From Whitmania pigra (Eukaryota; Annelida; Clitellata; Hirudinida; Haemopidae), in the NCBI GenBank assembly GCA_021613335.1, contig JAJTWR010000299.1:4532501-4596500 (forward strand): a stretch of DNA of 64,000 nucleotides, in the 5' to 3' direction. Below the pieces are notes generated by a model. The model saw nothing but the letters and a program-made list of their open reading frames with translations. It was not told the origin of the DNA and did no database searches. The translations under genes were made by a program, and so were the position numbers. Positions 37,989 through 48,461 of this stretch are shown one piece after another (position 1 is the first letter of the stretch; each line of letters begins with the position of its first letter).

Positions 37989-40076
37989 ATGTTAGATATT
38001 TCAGAGATGCCTTACTCCAGTAATGAGGTAAATTATGATCAACTGGATGATTTGGAGTTAATATTCCGTAGAATAAGCATTTCAGATGACGATTCCCCAG
38101 ATAAAACAACAATCAGATATGAAAACTCTGCAAATGAAAAGATCACTCCCACTGAGACAAGAGTGAAAAATAGCATTCCAGTCAAATCTGACATCAAAAA
38201 TGCATGCAAGCTTACAAACAACTTTGTGGCACACACAAGCAGGCCGGTCGACTCCAAAAGTTGTTCGACGTGCAAAGAAGGAGGAAAATTAAGTGAGAGG
38301 GACGATCCCGTTTTGGCTGATTGGGAAAAGCACAGCAATGGAATCGCAGGGAAACTCTTGAAAAAGATGGGCTTCCAGCCTGGAAAGGGTTTGGGAAAAA
38401 ATCTGCAGGGCATGACAAAGCCAATTGAAACTGCATTAAGAAAGGGTAAAGGGGCAATAGGTTATTATGGGCCAGAGAAAAGTTTCATTAAAAGTGGTAC
38501 AACTCAAAATTTAAGGAATAACACAGTGCGTGCACTAGGAAACATGCCCATAAAGCATTCAATTCCAAACTTAAATCCTCGAAATGATTTGAAACCTAAA
38601 AATAACAGCTTATCAAGCAACATCACCAAACCGCCAGAATCGAGCGACATATTATTGAATTCAAAATCCATAAATGTCATAAAAAATTTTAGTGATGTCA
38701 CAAAGTTGACAGAAGTTAATTGCTCTGACCAGCCATCAACTTCAAAACTCAGAAATATTGGGAAATCTATCCATATCAACACAAATTCAATAGATGGGAA
38801 GAATCTCAGCAAGTCGATGGACTCAAATCTTCCTGAAAAGATTGATAAATCAAGTGCAAAACCCAGAAAAGCTGAAAAGCTTCTTGACACAGCAACGGGA
38901 GTGGATACAGACCAGGATGAAAATTTTAAGTTAGACAACAAAGAGCCTGATCAATTTGAGGAGGACCCCTTGGACATACTGAGGTCACATTTAAAAAACT
39001 TGAAAATCAGGCGACGGGACAGTAAGCTTGAAAAAGTCACAAAGTGCCTCAAGGAATGCAGGGAGGCCTGTCTCGACATTAAATTAGTTGATGCCCTGGA
39101 TATCTGCTCAGACCTTTTAAAGACTCTCGAGTCAAACAGAAACAATCAAGTTCTCTATGAAAAGATCACAGCTGAAGTGACTGAAATCATATCGGATGCA
39201 GTGGAGGAAGAGTTCCTCTATTGGGATGCCATCAAGGAGTCCAAAGAAGGGGCACGTCTCATGGCCCTCACCAGGGAAGTCCTTTTGCTCATGCCCAGAC
39301 CTCTTCATGAGAAAGGTGAAGTGATGCTTGGAGAATTTGAGAAGATTGTCTGGAATGTTATTGTGCCTAAGGTTAAGGATGAAATTGATCATTGGAATGC
39401 CAAAGAGCCCAAAGAAGCACTTGCTCTCTTTTACTGGTGGGAACCCATTTTTAACCAAGACATGCTTTCAGATATTGTCGATAACCACCTCCATATCAAA
39501 TTGGAGTCAACTCTCCTCGGGTGGGATCCGATCAGTGATGCAATCCCTGTAGAACTATGGATTCGACCATGGATCCAGATGCTTGGCAGAAGAACGAGGA
39601 CATTTTATCCAATCATTGTCCAGAAACTTGCAGATGCACTGGTTTCATTAGAGGCTGAAGAGTTCAACTATGATATGCTGATGAAATCAGGATTCTCCAT
39701 TGTCGATGAAAGAACCAGGTTCTCTTTTGTGGTTGATCACATCATGCCAAAACTTGCAAGATATCTTAGGGGCATTCACTTCACTCTGGTTGAACAGGAC
39801 TTCAATCAATTGAAAACAGTGACAGACTGGGCAGATTGGGTCCCCATGAAAATTGTTGCAGACTGTCTGGTGGAAAACTTCTTTCCTAAAGTGATACGAG
39901 TCCTTTCAGTTTGGCTGAAATTAATTCAGATGCCAGAACTAAGTCTTTGGTTAGCAGGATGGTTGAATCAAATTCCAAAGAAGTTAAAAGGCAATCCCTC
40001 TGTCAGACAATGCATAGATGATGTCATGGTCGTGATGGAATATGGCATGGCAATGTCAGCAAAAAACAACTTTTAA
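37989..40076 (+). CDS. TFIP11: TFIP11-like G-patch protein, intronless copy B (695 aa)
   Basis: The second uninterrupted TFIP11-family frame, 2.07 kb downstream of copy A and on the same strand. It has no YG-[IV]-[FW]-A motif at its N-terminus; that region is replaced by a short acidic and basic leader. The G-patch is at about 106-163 (DWEKHSNGIAGKLLKKMGF, GKGLGKNLQGM). A Ser/Asn/Lys-rich linker of about 160 residues (about 165-330) separates it from the GCFC domain (about 335-690), which keeps the Trp ladder (YWDAIKESKEGARLMAL, HWNAKEP, WIRPWIQMLG). It ends MSAKNNF and, like copy A, lacks the vertebrate C-terminal region. Divergence from copy A is large, so the duplication is old and both copies have stayed open. 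AATAAA at 40309 may terminate it. Confidence 0.9.
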   Translation: MLDISEMPYSSNEVNYDQLDDLELIFRRISISDDDSPDKTTIRYENSANEKITPTETRVKNSIPVKSDIKNACKLTNNFVAHTSRPVDSKSCSTCKEGGKLSERDDPVLADWEKHSNGIAGKLLKKMGFQPGKGLGKNLQGMTKPIETALRKGKGAIGYYGPEKSFIKSGTTQNLRNNTVRALGNMPIKHSIPNLNPRNDLKPKNNSLSSNITKPPESSDILLNSKSINVIKNFSDVTKLTEVNCSDQPSTSKLRNIGKSIHINTNSIDGKNLSKSMDSNLPEKIDKSSAKPRKAEKLLDTATGVDTDQDENFKLDNKEPDQFEEDPLDILRSHLKNLKIRRRDSKLEKVTKCLKECREACLDIKLVDALDICSDLLKTLESNRNNQVLYEKITAEVTEIISDAVEEEFLYWDAIKESKEGARLMALTREVLLLMPRPLHEKGEVMLGEFEKIVWNVIVPKVKDEIDHWNAKEPKEALALFYWWEPIFNQDMLSDIVDNHLHIKLESTLLGWDPISDAIPVELWIRPWIQMLGRRTRTFYPIIVQKLADALVSLEAEEFNYDMLMKSGFSIVDERTRFSFVVDHIMPKLARYLRGIHFTLVEQDFNQLKTVTDWADWVPMKIVADCLVENFFPKVIRVLSVWLKLIQMPELSLWLAGWLNQIPKKLKGNPSVRQCIDDVMVVMEYGMAMSAKNNF

Positions 40077-40776
40077 GGCTTGTTTCAGAAAGTTGTGTGC
40101 AATATCAATCAATTATTATATTTAAGAATGATTGAAACAACTTGTATTTGTTTTGATGTTTTGCTTGTTTTTAACAATATTTTCCCCTCATTTCTTCTTG
40201 TGCTACCAAATTTTTTATGCATGGACTATTTCTTGCAGAATTTTTCATTAGAAATTGTAGATAATTTTTTATAAAATTAGTTTCAAAACATAATTATTAA
40301 ATCTAATTAATAAAACATCAAAATACTATTTCTGCCCTTTCACAAAAACTATTTCTGAATAATTCTATATTCTTGGATGAGTTAATAACATTGCATCAAT
40401 TTAATTTTTGTTTTATGCATAGAGTCCGGAATGTGCTAAACCATTAGCCAACATTAAATCAGAAATATGTAATTTAAAAAAATCTTAAATTTAAAACTAA
40501 AAGTAATATTATACCAGTATGTTTATGGGCAATAGCTTACAAGGCAAATAAAATCTGATCTATACAATAAGCTGTCCCTAAGCACTGTCATCAAATGCAG
40601 CTGGGAACAAAATTAGGTTGTCTCTGATGTGGTCAAACTTATGCAGTTCAAGTTGGCAAATCTTCATGAAATTTAACTCAACAACAGAATCAACTTTAAG
40701 CTGCTCATCAGCAAAATATCTTAACCTCAATAATATCTTAACATCCATTCTGATTTGCTTCTCGGCTTAATTAGGT
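40077..40776. other. Convergent 3' spacer (TFIP11 copy B / TEX264 copy 1)
   Basis: 3' flanks of two convergently transcribed genes. AATAAA at 40309-40314 serves the plus strand. No other feature was seen. Confidence 0.5.
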
Positions 40777-41757
40777 CTAAAGGGCTTCAGGAACCAAGAA
40801 ATTATCCATGTTGTCAAGAGGGATGTAGAAGTACATGTGGTTGCCCTTGTAATATTCCACAATTGATTTGGTATCCAGCCTGTTTTCCTACAACCAGTGT
40901 TAGAAATTTGTGATATGCTCTTCATTTTGCTCAAGAGAGAAAATAATTTAGAAAATATACTTCTATATACAAGCATGTGAATGTGAGATTTTTTAAATCA
41001 ATGAGTCCTAGCCTCAACAAACTGTGCCAGTCGCTTTGTGACGCGTTCTACGGCGATGTATATAGAGAGCTTGCAACTGATTGGGTAGGCAACGCTGACC
41101 GCCCTGTCGGGCTTTGGAAACCAATACTTCTTGAATCCATTGATTTGGAGAAGATTGTGGAATCGTTCATTCTGAGATGTTAGCACAATTTCATTCAGAA
41201 ATGCTGCCCCAATAGCACATCTAAGCTTGCTATCTTCCACCTATTTGGAATGTTAACAATAGCTATCATCACCTATATCTGTATCTACATTTATAGATGC
41301 AAATTATGCTAGTCAGAACATTTTGTAATTTAACATACTTAACGAAATCTTATCTATAATTTACAAAACTGACTTGATAAATATTGCATTTAAACTTTTA
41401 AACTTAGCTTCTTAATTGGTCAATAGTAGAGTATCATTGCAGTGGGTTAAGTTTGCTTATTCTAGGGCAATTACTTTTGCGGAATAAATGCATTACCAAT
41501 TTTGGATCATCGTAGTAAATGCCAAATCGATGAACAGTCGGAACAAGAGTTGACAATTCGGAAAATGTAGTACGGCATTCTTCGTATGGGCCTTCACAAT
41601 ATTTATAAAAGGCCATGAAATCCCCAACGGGAGGCGGACCAACTCTGATTTCAATTTTATGAAATACACCCAAATAAGCCAAAATAGCGAGAACAAAAAG
41701 CAAAATGAGACATGAAATAATTAGAATGGCCTCAATCATTGTCGGTTCAGGGGCCAT
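40777..41757 (-). CDS. TEX264: TEX264-like protein, copy 1 (199 aa, three exons)
   Basis: TEX264 is an ER membrane protein that acts as an ER-phagy receptor in vertebrates. Exons on the minus strand: 41757-41497, 41240-41013 and 40887-40777, all phase 0. An N-terminal membrane helix (EAILIISCLILLFVLAILAY) precedes the GyrI-like domain, with AFYKYCEGPYEE, FGIYYDDPKLV and LRCAIGAAF aligning to the human protein. Exon 3 gives EYYKGNHMYFYIPL and ends FLVPEAL. The human protein continues with a long disordered tail bearing the LC3-interacting motif, which is absent. Intron 1 is GT-AG. Aligned to copy 2, intron 2 must start GCTAGG, making it a GC-AG intron. The start at 41757 is the most upstream in-frame ATG; 41739 (MIEAIL) aligns better with copy 2. 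Confidence 0.85.
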
Positions 41758-42059
41758 TATAACAAGTAGAGGCAATTCTTAAGAACCGCCTTAAGTTGTA
41801 TTGTTGATAATTTTAGTTCTTGTGCTGTTGATGGTTTAAATTGATTAACGATTCAAATGATTATTTTACTGTAAAATATTTATTTTATTATCTAAAAACT
41901 ATTACAATTATTTTTAATATAATTCAATTTTTTGTAAAATTTTTCAATCTTATTCTAATGCTTTTTGTGCATCATTAAAAGCTTTATTTGCATTATAAAA
42001 ATATTAAAGCAAGATTGGCAAATTTTATCACTGGGATATAGAGCTTTTTATATAGCCAT
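41758..42059. other. AT-rich spacer
   Basis: 5' flank of TEX264 copy 1. About 45 bases next to the gene match the 5' flank of copy 2, showing that the duplication included upstream sequence. Beyond this nothing is recognised. Confidence 0.5.
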
Positions 42060-42888
42060 TTAAAGCTTATCTAAGTAGATATCTTCAAGTTGGCTAAAAA
42101 GTGGGAGGTACATTGGAGCAAAATTTTTGCATGGTTTACATATAAATATTATTGAAGGTCCTACTATGTCCATGTGAACTGTTTGAAATCGATCATTGAA
42201 TGGATACATGGGCTGTTCTGGGATACTCTTGTTGTGACGATTGACCTTGGCTTTCTGACAGTCTAAGCAGTTGTTGACCCATTGTTTGATGTCCCCTTTC
42301 ATTTTAGGCCAATAATACCTTGTTGCAATCAAATTAGTAGATCCTCGTATACCTGGATGTGCCAGATTGTGAAGGTGCCTAAAGACCGATTGTCTTTGTG
42401 CTAAGGGAACATATGGACGGGGATAAATTGAACTGTTTTCGCAAAGAATTGTCAAGTCCGCAGAGAGTTGATGGGACGTGAGAGAATCCTTGCACTTTTG
42501 TATTTCTAGATCTTCAGTCTGTGCTTTCGCAATACTTGCTAGATCTGGGTGTTCGAGTTGTAGAGCAGTGACTGGCCTGGAAAGTGCATCTGCTACTATG
42601 TTTTCAGCTCCTCTGATGTGATGTATTTCAGTGACATATTCAGAGATGATGGAGAGATTTGTTGCATGTGGGTCTTCTGGTCCCTGTTGGATTGAAAAGC
42701 TTGGCAGATGGGTTTGTGGTCTGTAAATAAATGGAGTTCTCTGCCTTCAATGATGTGTTTGAAATGGAGGACAGCTGAGTATGCTGCCAAAAGCTCTTTG
42801 TCAAATGCAGAGTATATTGATTCTGTTTTAGATAATCTCTTGGAATAAAAAGCAGGTGGATGTCCTGAGGGCAGGTTTTCAGCTGACT
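42060..42888 (-). pseudogene. Ty3/Gypsy retrotransposon pol fragment
   Basis: On the minus strand, from about 42888 down, the frame encodes the end of the reverse transcriptase and an RNase H segment (FDKELLAAYSAV, LHLFTDHKP). A frameshift follows near 42660. After it come the linker, an integrase zinc-binding H-H-C-C domain (HNLAHPGIRG, NNCLDCQKAK) and the first catalytic-core residues (HMDIVGPS), after which similarity is lost at about 42135. No LTR, gag or protease is present. The fragment is broken at both ends and by the frameshift. Confidence 0.88.
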
Positions 42889-43775
42889 AATGGAACTGCA
42901 GATTGAGGTGTCCATGTTCTTACAAGAGAAACAGAGTGACCTTGGAAATATATTTTGTCTGCCAGAATTCAGCCTATCACTGGCATATTTGGCTGACATT
43001 TTCACCCATTTAAATGAGCTTAACACTAAGATTCAGGGTCCTAACATGACCGTTATTGATGCTGGTGAGAAACTAAGTTCATTCCTGGAGAAGCTGGCCC
43101 TTTGGATCAGAAGAGTGGAGAATAACAACTTTGCCAATTTTCCAAGATTAGAAGAATCTTTGCAACCCAGTCTGGATGCAGCTGGCACCATACCAGCTTC
43201 TCTTAAAGGTGACATTTTGGCTCACCTAGGAACTCTGATGGCATCATTTCATGAATACTTTATTATGAAAGAGTTGCAGCTCAGGTCAGGAATCCATTTT
43301 TGGTCGATTTGGAAAGTGTGGATGATCAGAACTTGGCCAAAGATGATCTCATTGATCGAAAGCACAAAGAGTTGCTAAAGAGGGAGTTTCAGGTCAAGAG
43401 TTTGGCTGACTTTTGGTGCGCCATGATGATACCATACCCAGTTCTAGCCAAAAGAGCCATGACAGCCATCATTCCTTTTGTGACTACCTACCTCTGTGAA
43501 GCTGGATTTTCAACCCTGTTGACAATCAAAACAAAATCGCAAAACAAACTTGATGCAAAGGATGACATGTCAAAATCAAAGCCCAGATTCCATCTACTTG
43601 TGAACAAGAAGCAGGATCTTCACATTAAAAATTTGCTTTCAAAATACATTGTGTGGTTCTTTTTTAACAGTAAATTCTTGTTCCTCTGTGTATTTCTTAA
43701 AAAATTTTGATAGGGGGCCGTGGACCACATTTTGTCCTCTAGGTGGGCCGTGGGCACGAAAAGGTTGGGAATCCC
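42889..43775 (+). pseudogene. ZBED5-like hAT transposase C-terminal fragment
   Basis: Two plus-strand frames, 42890-43290 and 43300-43700, encode consecutive parts of one transposase. The first has LADIFTHLNELNTKIQG and WIRRVENNNFANFP. The second has LKREFQVKSLADFWCAM and the dimerisation block FVTTYLCEAGFSTLLTIKTK. One frameshift near 43290 separates them. Downstream, GGGGGCCGTGGACCACATTTTG and AAAAGGTTGGGAATCCCTA (to about 43775) are the usual 3' non-coding end of this hAT group. The 5' two-thirds, including the BED finger, is missing; the fragment abuts the Gypsy fragment. Confidence 0.85.
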
Positions 43776-43969
43776 TATAATCCCTATTTGGGAATCTAAA
43801 ATATTACACAGAAGAAAGTGCACAGACTCAAAAAAGAAAAAAAATTAGGAGGAACGTTGCATAAGACCTGGGCGCATATAATATAGGGCAGGAAAGTTCA
43901 TTTAGAGGGCAAGGTATAGTGACCTCCCAATGTTTTGGAAAAGTGATTAATTATCGACAATGCTGCCAT

Positions 43970-44540
43970 AAGTAATCCAAAATGTACTTAAGTATAAGTA
44001 CAAAGTACCTGGGTCTGAAGGTACTTAAGTACAAGTACAAATATTTTTGGGGACCTTCATTGATCAGAGATAATATTCGTTATCTTCAATATAATGTTAA
44101 GACAAGTATAACAGAATTTATATTTATCAATAAAATTGTTTATTCTTTTTTAAAAGAAGCAGTGTTTCAAAATATTTGTCTCAGACTCTGTTATGCTGAG
44201 GAGTCAGCATAAGACCAGCTTGACTGAATAGTCTTTTAACAGGTGCATATGATGGAATGGTTGTGTTAAACTTGAAAAAGAGTTTTTTTTGACTGCTGGA
44301 TACCTATATGCAATAGCCATAAATTATAAAAAAAACACAACTGTTTTCAAAACTTAATTTGTAAAATTACAATGTGCACCTGCTCAGCTGATTCAAGTCG
44401 TGTGATGGATCATTCGGTTCATATCATATGGTACTGAACTGCTGAAAATGACGGAGAGACAGGGCCATCCCCGCCCCTCCCCAAAATACGCCACTGGGAC
44501 CATGAATACTTGTACTTGTCCCAGGTCTAGAATACACATT
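43970..44540 (-). mobile_element. hAT element remnant with transposase C-terminus
   Basis: Minus-strand sequence at about 44260-44181 encodes APVKRLFSQAGLMLTP then a stop, the hallmark C-terminus of hAT transposases. The outer side (43980-44040) is rich in GTACTTAAGTACAAGTAC-type subterminal repeats. A matching TACTTGTACTTGTCCC segment at about 44508-44523 may be part of the other end. CCCAGTGGCGTATTTTGGGGAGG (minus strand, 44501-44479) looks like the terminus of a further hAT MITE inserted here. Most of the transposase is lost. Confidence 0.6.
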
Positions 44541-44629
44541 TAAAACTTTTTTCAACTCAATTTCAACACTTTCAAAGTTTTTATTTATCTTTAAAAGTAA
44601 AAGTTTCTGAAAAGTCAAATCATGTAGCC

Positions 44630-45200
44630 CAGTAATGCACAATCTTTTTTTGACCGAGGGCCAGAAACAGAGCTCGGAGAACCTCTGGGATGAATGAGAC
44701 CGTGTAAAATAGATTCCAAATTTTATACCTCATCAACATCAAGAGACCATCACAGGAGAATAAAGACAAAGTTGTAAACTAGATGGGCTGAGTAAATCTT
44801 GACATTCTTAAGTTAACGACAGTATACAAGTCAGTGTCATGGCTGAGTCTGCAGGTCCGCAATTTTGTGTGATTTTTTGAAATATCAGGCCATATGTTCG
44901 TAGTTTTCACTGAAAGTAAACAAACAACAACAACAACAGTGGAGCAGGCTGTGGAGGTCCACGATGCAGCCCAAGCTGGTTGGTGCGGCATAGCTGCGCA
45001 TGCCATGGACTAGGGACTCGGCTGTTTATTAGTCAATCGAGAAAGAATTTTTGAATTATTATTTATAATGTCGGTTCATTCACAATTTTACGAAAATTGA
45101 AAAAGGCCGATTTGTTCACTTTTCCTGTTAGCCTTCGCGGTCCACATGATGGCTGGTAGCGGCCCTGATGTGACCCACGGGCCAGACGTATATTATAACA
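44630..45200 (+). mobile_element. Possible non-autonomous hAT (degenerate)
   Basis: CCAGTAATGCACAATCTTTTTTTGACCGAGGGCC at 44629 has the layout of the 5' end of Charlie/ZBED-type non-autonomous elements. A distal block GCGGTCCACATG...GACCCACGGGCC at about 45138-45185 fits their interior. No exact right end was found. Confidence 0.35.
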
Positions 45201-45419
45201 ATCTCTCCATAGGAGCTGATGACAGCAGCATTGTGTTACCGGTACCGAACAAATACTTGATTCAAAGCATGAGATTACAGCCCGCATCAGATAAAACAAT
45301 TCATCATATTGATACTGTTTGCCTTGTCACAGTGCTGACTATCCTCACTTGTAATTATAAAAATTTTACGTCAAGCATATTACAAACGTTTTTATCACTG
45401 TTATCAGCAATTTTACGAC

Positions 45420-45700
45420 TTTCGTTCGCAATGATGTCGAAATAGCGCTAACACAATAAGGAAGATGCATCGATTGTCAAATGATAATGTCACTGATTTA
45501 TAAAGATTTTTAAATATTTTAAGTACATAAATTTTAATTGATTTTGTGATTTTTACATGAGAAAAAAAATCTTCAATTATAAAAAGTGATTTGAAATAAA
45601 AAAAATCACACAAAAAATAATGATTTAAAATCTAAATATCACAAAAAGGACTTTATTTCGCGATTATAAATCATTTGATTTCAAATACTACCCATCACTG
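45420..45700. mobile_element. hAT right end
   Basis: The stretch ends CCCATCACTG at 45691-45700, the exact reverse complement of the left end CAGTGATGGG of the hAT at 3851. It is preceded by subterminal sequence rich in AAATC/GATT and CGCGATTATAAATC, as in that element. No partner left end with a matching target duplication was found nearby, so it is probably truncated. Confidence 0.5.
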
Positions 45701-45900
45701 CAAATCAGTTCGTCAAATTAATAAAAACAAAGCTGTACAAAAGTTGAATAAATGTCAGGCTAAGTAGTCACAATAATGGCACTAAAGTTGGCCAATCTTA
45801 AAGTTAAGACAGCTGCAAAATGCCTTTAAGACACTTCTCATCTTTTATACCATTAGTCAACATCACAAGTATTCAATTTTGATTTAAGTTTTGTTTTCAT

Positions 45901-46929
45901 TCAGTCCTGAAGAGCTTCCGGAACCACAAATTTGTCCATGTTGTCGAGAGGAATGTAGAAATACATACGGTTGTCCATGTAATACTCCAAAACCGCTTTA
46001 ATATTCAACCTGTTTTCCTGTGATATTTGAGGCATAATTTACTAGTGACTGATTAGTAACTACTTTCGCATAAAAACCAAATTCATAATAATAATAATTT
46101 TTTTTAACTGTATAGAACTTATAGAAAAAATGATTCCTGAATCCTAACATCCATGAACCGTGGTAGAAGTTTGTAAACACGTTTCATGGCAATGTATAAC
46201 GATAACTTGCTCCTTATTGGATATTCCACTGTAACTGCCTTATCCGACTTCGGAAAGCAAACTTTTTTGAATCCATTGTTTTGGAGGAGATTACAGAATT
46301 GTTCGTACTTATGTGATGACACGACTTCTTTAGGAAATGCTGCTCCGACAGCATACTTAAGTTTGCTGGCTTCCACCTATCAGAACAAAATTGAGCGCTT
46401 GTCTACTTACAGAAAACAATAATCAGCATACTTTTACAACCTTTTAATTTTGGAGAAACAAATAGCAAACTAATGCAGTGAATCAACATTACATTTAAGC
46501 TTGACATTTATCGACAAAATTATTCAACCTCTAAAAATGCAATAAACTACATTTCAAAGAAGTGGGATTTATTTGTCTGTAAAGAAGTAAATTTGAATTT
46601 ATTTGTAACTTAATATGGTAAGTTTCCAAATATGTCCTCAAACATCGCAAAACTGGAGATCGAATACAAACTAATGGCCTTACCACTTTGGGATCGCTGT
46701 AGTAAATGCCAAATTTTTCAACAGTTGATGGAACAAGAGTTGACAATTCGATAAACACATCGAGACATTTGTGGTAAGGGCCCGTTCGATATTTATAAAA
46801 AGCTATGAATTCTCCAATAGGAGGCGCACCAATTTTGATTTCAATTTTGTGAAAGACGCCGTAATAAGTCAAAACGGCAAGACCAATAATTAAAATAGAA
46901 CATGAGATAATCAGAATGGCCTCAAACAT
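45901..46929 (-). CDS. TEX264: TEX264-like protein, copy 2 (196 aa, three exons)
   Basis: Exons on the minus strand: 46929-46684, 46376-46149 and 46017-45901, all phase 0. Exon 2 is exactly as long as in copy 1 (228 bp). It starts MFEAILIISCSILIIGLAVL (membrane helix), then the GyrI-like domain with AFYKYRTGPYHKC, FGIYYSDPKV, LKYAVGAAF and FPKSDKAVTVEYP. The last exon gives EYYMDNRMYFYIPL and FVVPEALQD. Both introns are GT-AG (the second starts GTTAGG). Like copy 1, it ends right after the folded domain and has no disordered LIR-bearing tail. Similarity extends about 60 bases upstream of the ATG in both copies. Both copies have intact frames. Confidence 0.87.
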
Positions 46930-47891
46930 CTTCGATCGAGAGTGACGCAACGAGTGAAGGTAATTCTTAAGAACAGCCTTAAGTTGTCTTGTTGACAAAT
47001 CTACTTCTATGCGCTATTGTAGCTGTAATTCTATGAACGTGCATTTTAAAAATGGCCTGCCAGCGAGTTTTAGCGGTCGAATGCCTAAGCAACTAAAAAA
47101 ATTGCAAGGCTGGCTCCTTGTATGAAAATATCTTAAGGACGATGTTAAGCAGGTTATGATGAATGTCTTACTAATCCTTCCACTAAATCGTTGGCCTTCT
47201 GGCCTCTCCTGGGTACTTTGTTAGTCAAATATTTTCTCCAATAAAGACATACATGCACTGGTATTCAAAGAAATACTGGAGTTAATAAATTCAAGAGAAA
47301 ATAAGAAGCCAAAAAAACCCCCGGCAAAACTGATTTTTTTGATTTTTGGGAAACTTAAACTTACTTTAAAGTTATTTGCATTTTAATTAGTTTTCCATAT
47401 TAAATTCTTATGTTTCTATCTAAAAACCGGCATTTGTGTCGTTATACCAGCCTTTATCTTATAACATCTGCAATTGTGTTATATCTTGTGTTTGATAAAA
47501 AGTGAAGACATATTTGATAGAATAATGGAGAGGAGATTCTCACAGAAATGCTTAATGACTTTAAATGATATTTCGAGACGTTTCCCTTTAAAAATCCTGA
47601 TATAATGGAACACAATCGCTATACTTCTAAAACTTATGACCGTGGAAAATTGTTAGACCTTTATAGAGCGAAGAAAAAGTAGTTCTTGCGGAGGAGGCAG
47701 ATTGAGTGACCTACGGCAACATAATTCATCGTATTCGTGCGCCTCTAATCCACTACAGATGGATGGATCCCTGAGCGGTATGGCCTATAAATATACGATC
47801 TGAAATGGACCGATATTTCCATCGATCACTACTATCGACAACCAATTAAATTTAATGAAATCATGTAAATTTATCTAAGATTTATTAATAT
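46930..47891. other. Intergenic
   Basis: Apart from the conserved TEX264 5' flank near 46930-46998, no gene or element was recognised. Confidence 0.45.
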
Positions 47892-48461
47892 TTATAGCTT
47901 TGTAAACATGTAAACTACTGCTGGTAAATAGAATAACCAAAGATTGTAAAGCTGAATGAAAGAAAGGCTACTGAAAGGTGAAGTTTTAAATCTTCTGCCT
48001 TTTAAAAGGCTGCGGTTCCGATGCCCGTCTGTAAGATTCGATTTCCAGGACTTGGTTGGTAGTTGAATTCGTCGTTTGCGAATGGCTGGAAGATTTTCTA
48101 GAGTTTGAAATTTGTAAAGGTTTGTTTTCACTTACGTTTTAGCTAGTTGGAAATTCCATATAAAAAAAATCACTTTTTCATTCAAACATCAGTCACCATT
48201 GTAAGCTTGTTTACGATTAAAAGTGATGATAATTACTGTGATCATTGATTGGCAATTATTATAAGTTATTATTGCTTGTAACAACATACAGTCGACTGTT
48301 GAAAATACTGATTTACAACCTCAAAACATGTTCCAACTTTCTTCTCAGGAAAAACTTTTTGGAACTCTTTTTATCTCCTCCTCTTCCACAAAGAAACATC
48401 GAACGCGAAAACTTTGTCTAACAAAATATTTACCGAATTCATTAGCGTCGGTCAACGCCAT
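47892..48461 (-). CDS. Candidate two-exon gene, unrecognised (77 aa)
   Basis: Exon 1 (48461-48434) encodes MALTDANEF plus one base, with a CAAAATGG start context and donor GTAAAT. Exon 2 starts at 48097 after CTCTAG and stays open for 206 bases in the matching phase to TAA at 47892. The peptide is basic in the middle (IRKRRIQLP, HRNRSLLKGRRFK) and ends in a hydrophobic segment LYNLWLFYLPAVVYMFTKL, which could be a tail anchor. The intron would be 336 bp. No family is recognised. The model rests on phase, splice signals and composition. Confidence 0.4.

Noticed and set aside
38039..38941. Antisense frames of 124, 81 and 145 aa
   Set aside because: They lie wholly within TFIP11 copy B on the other strand and are shadows of its Lys/Asn/Ser codons.
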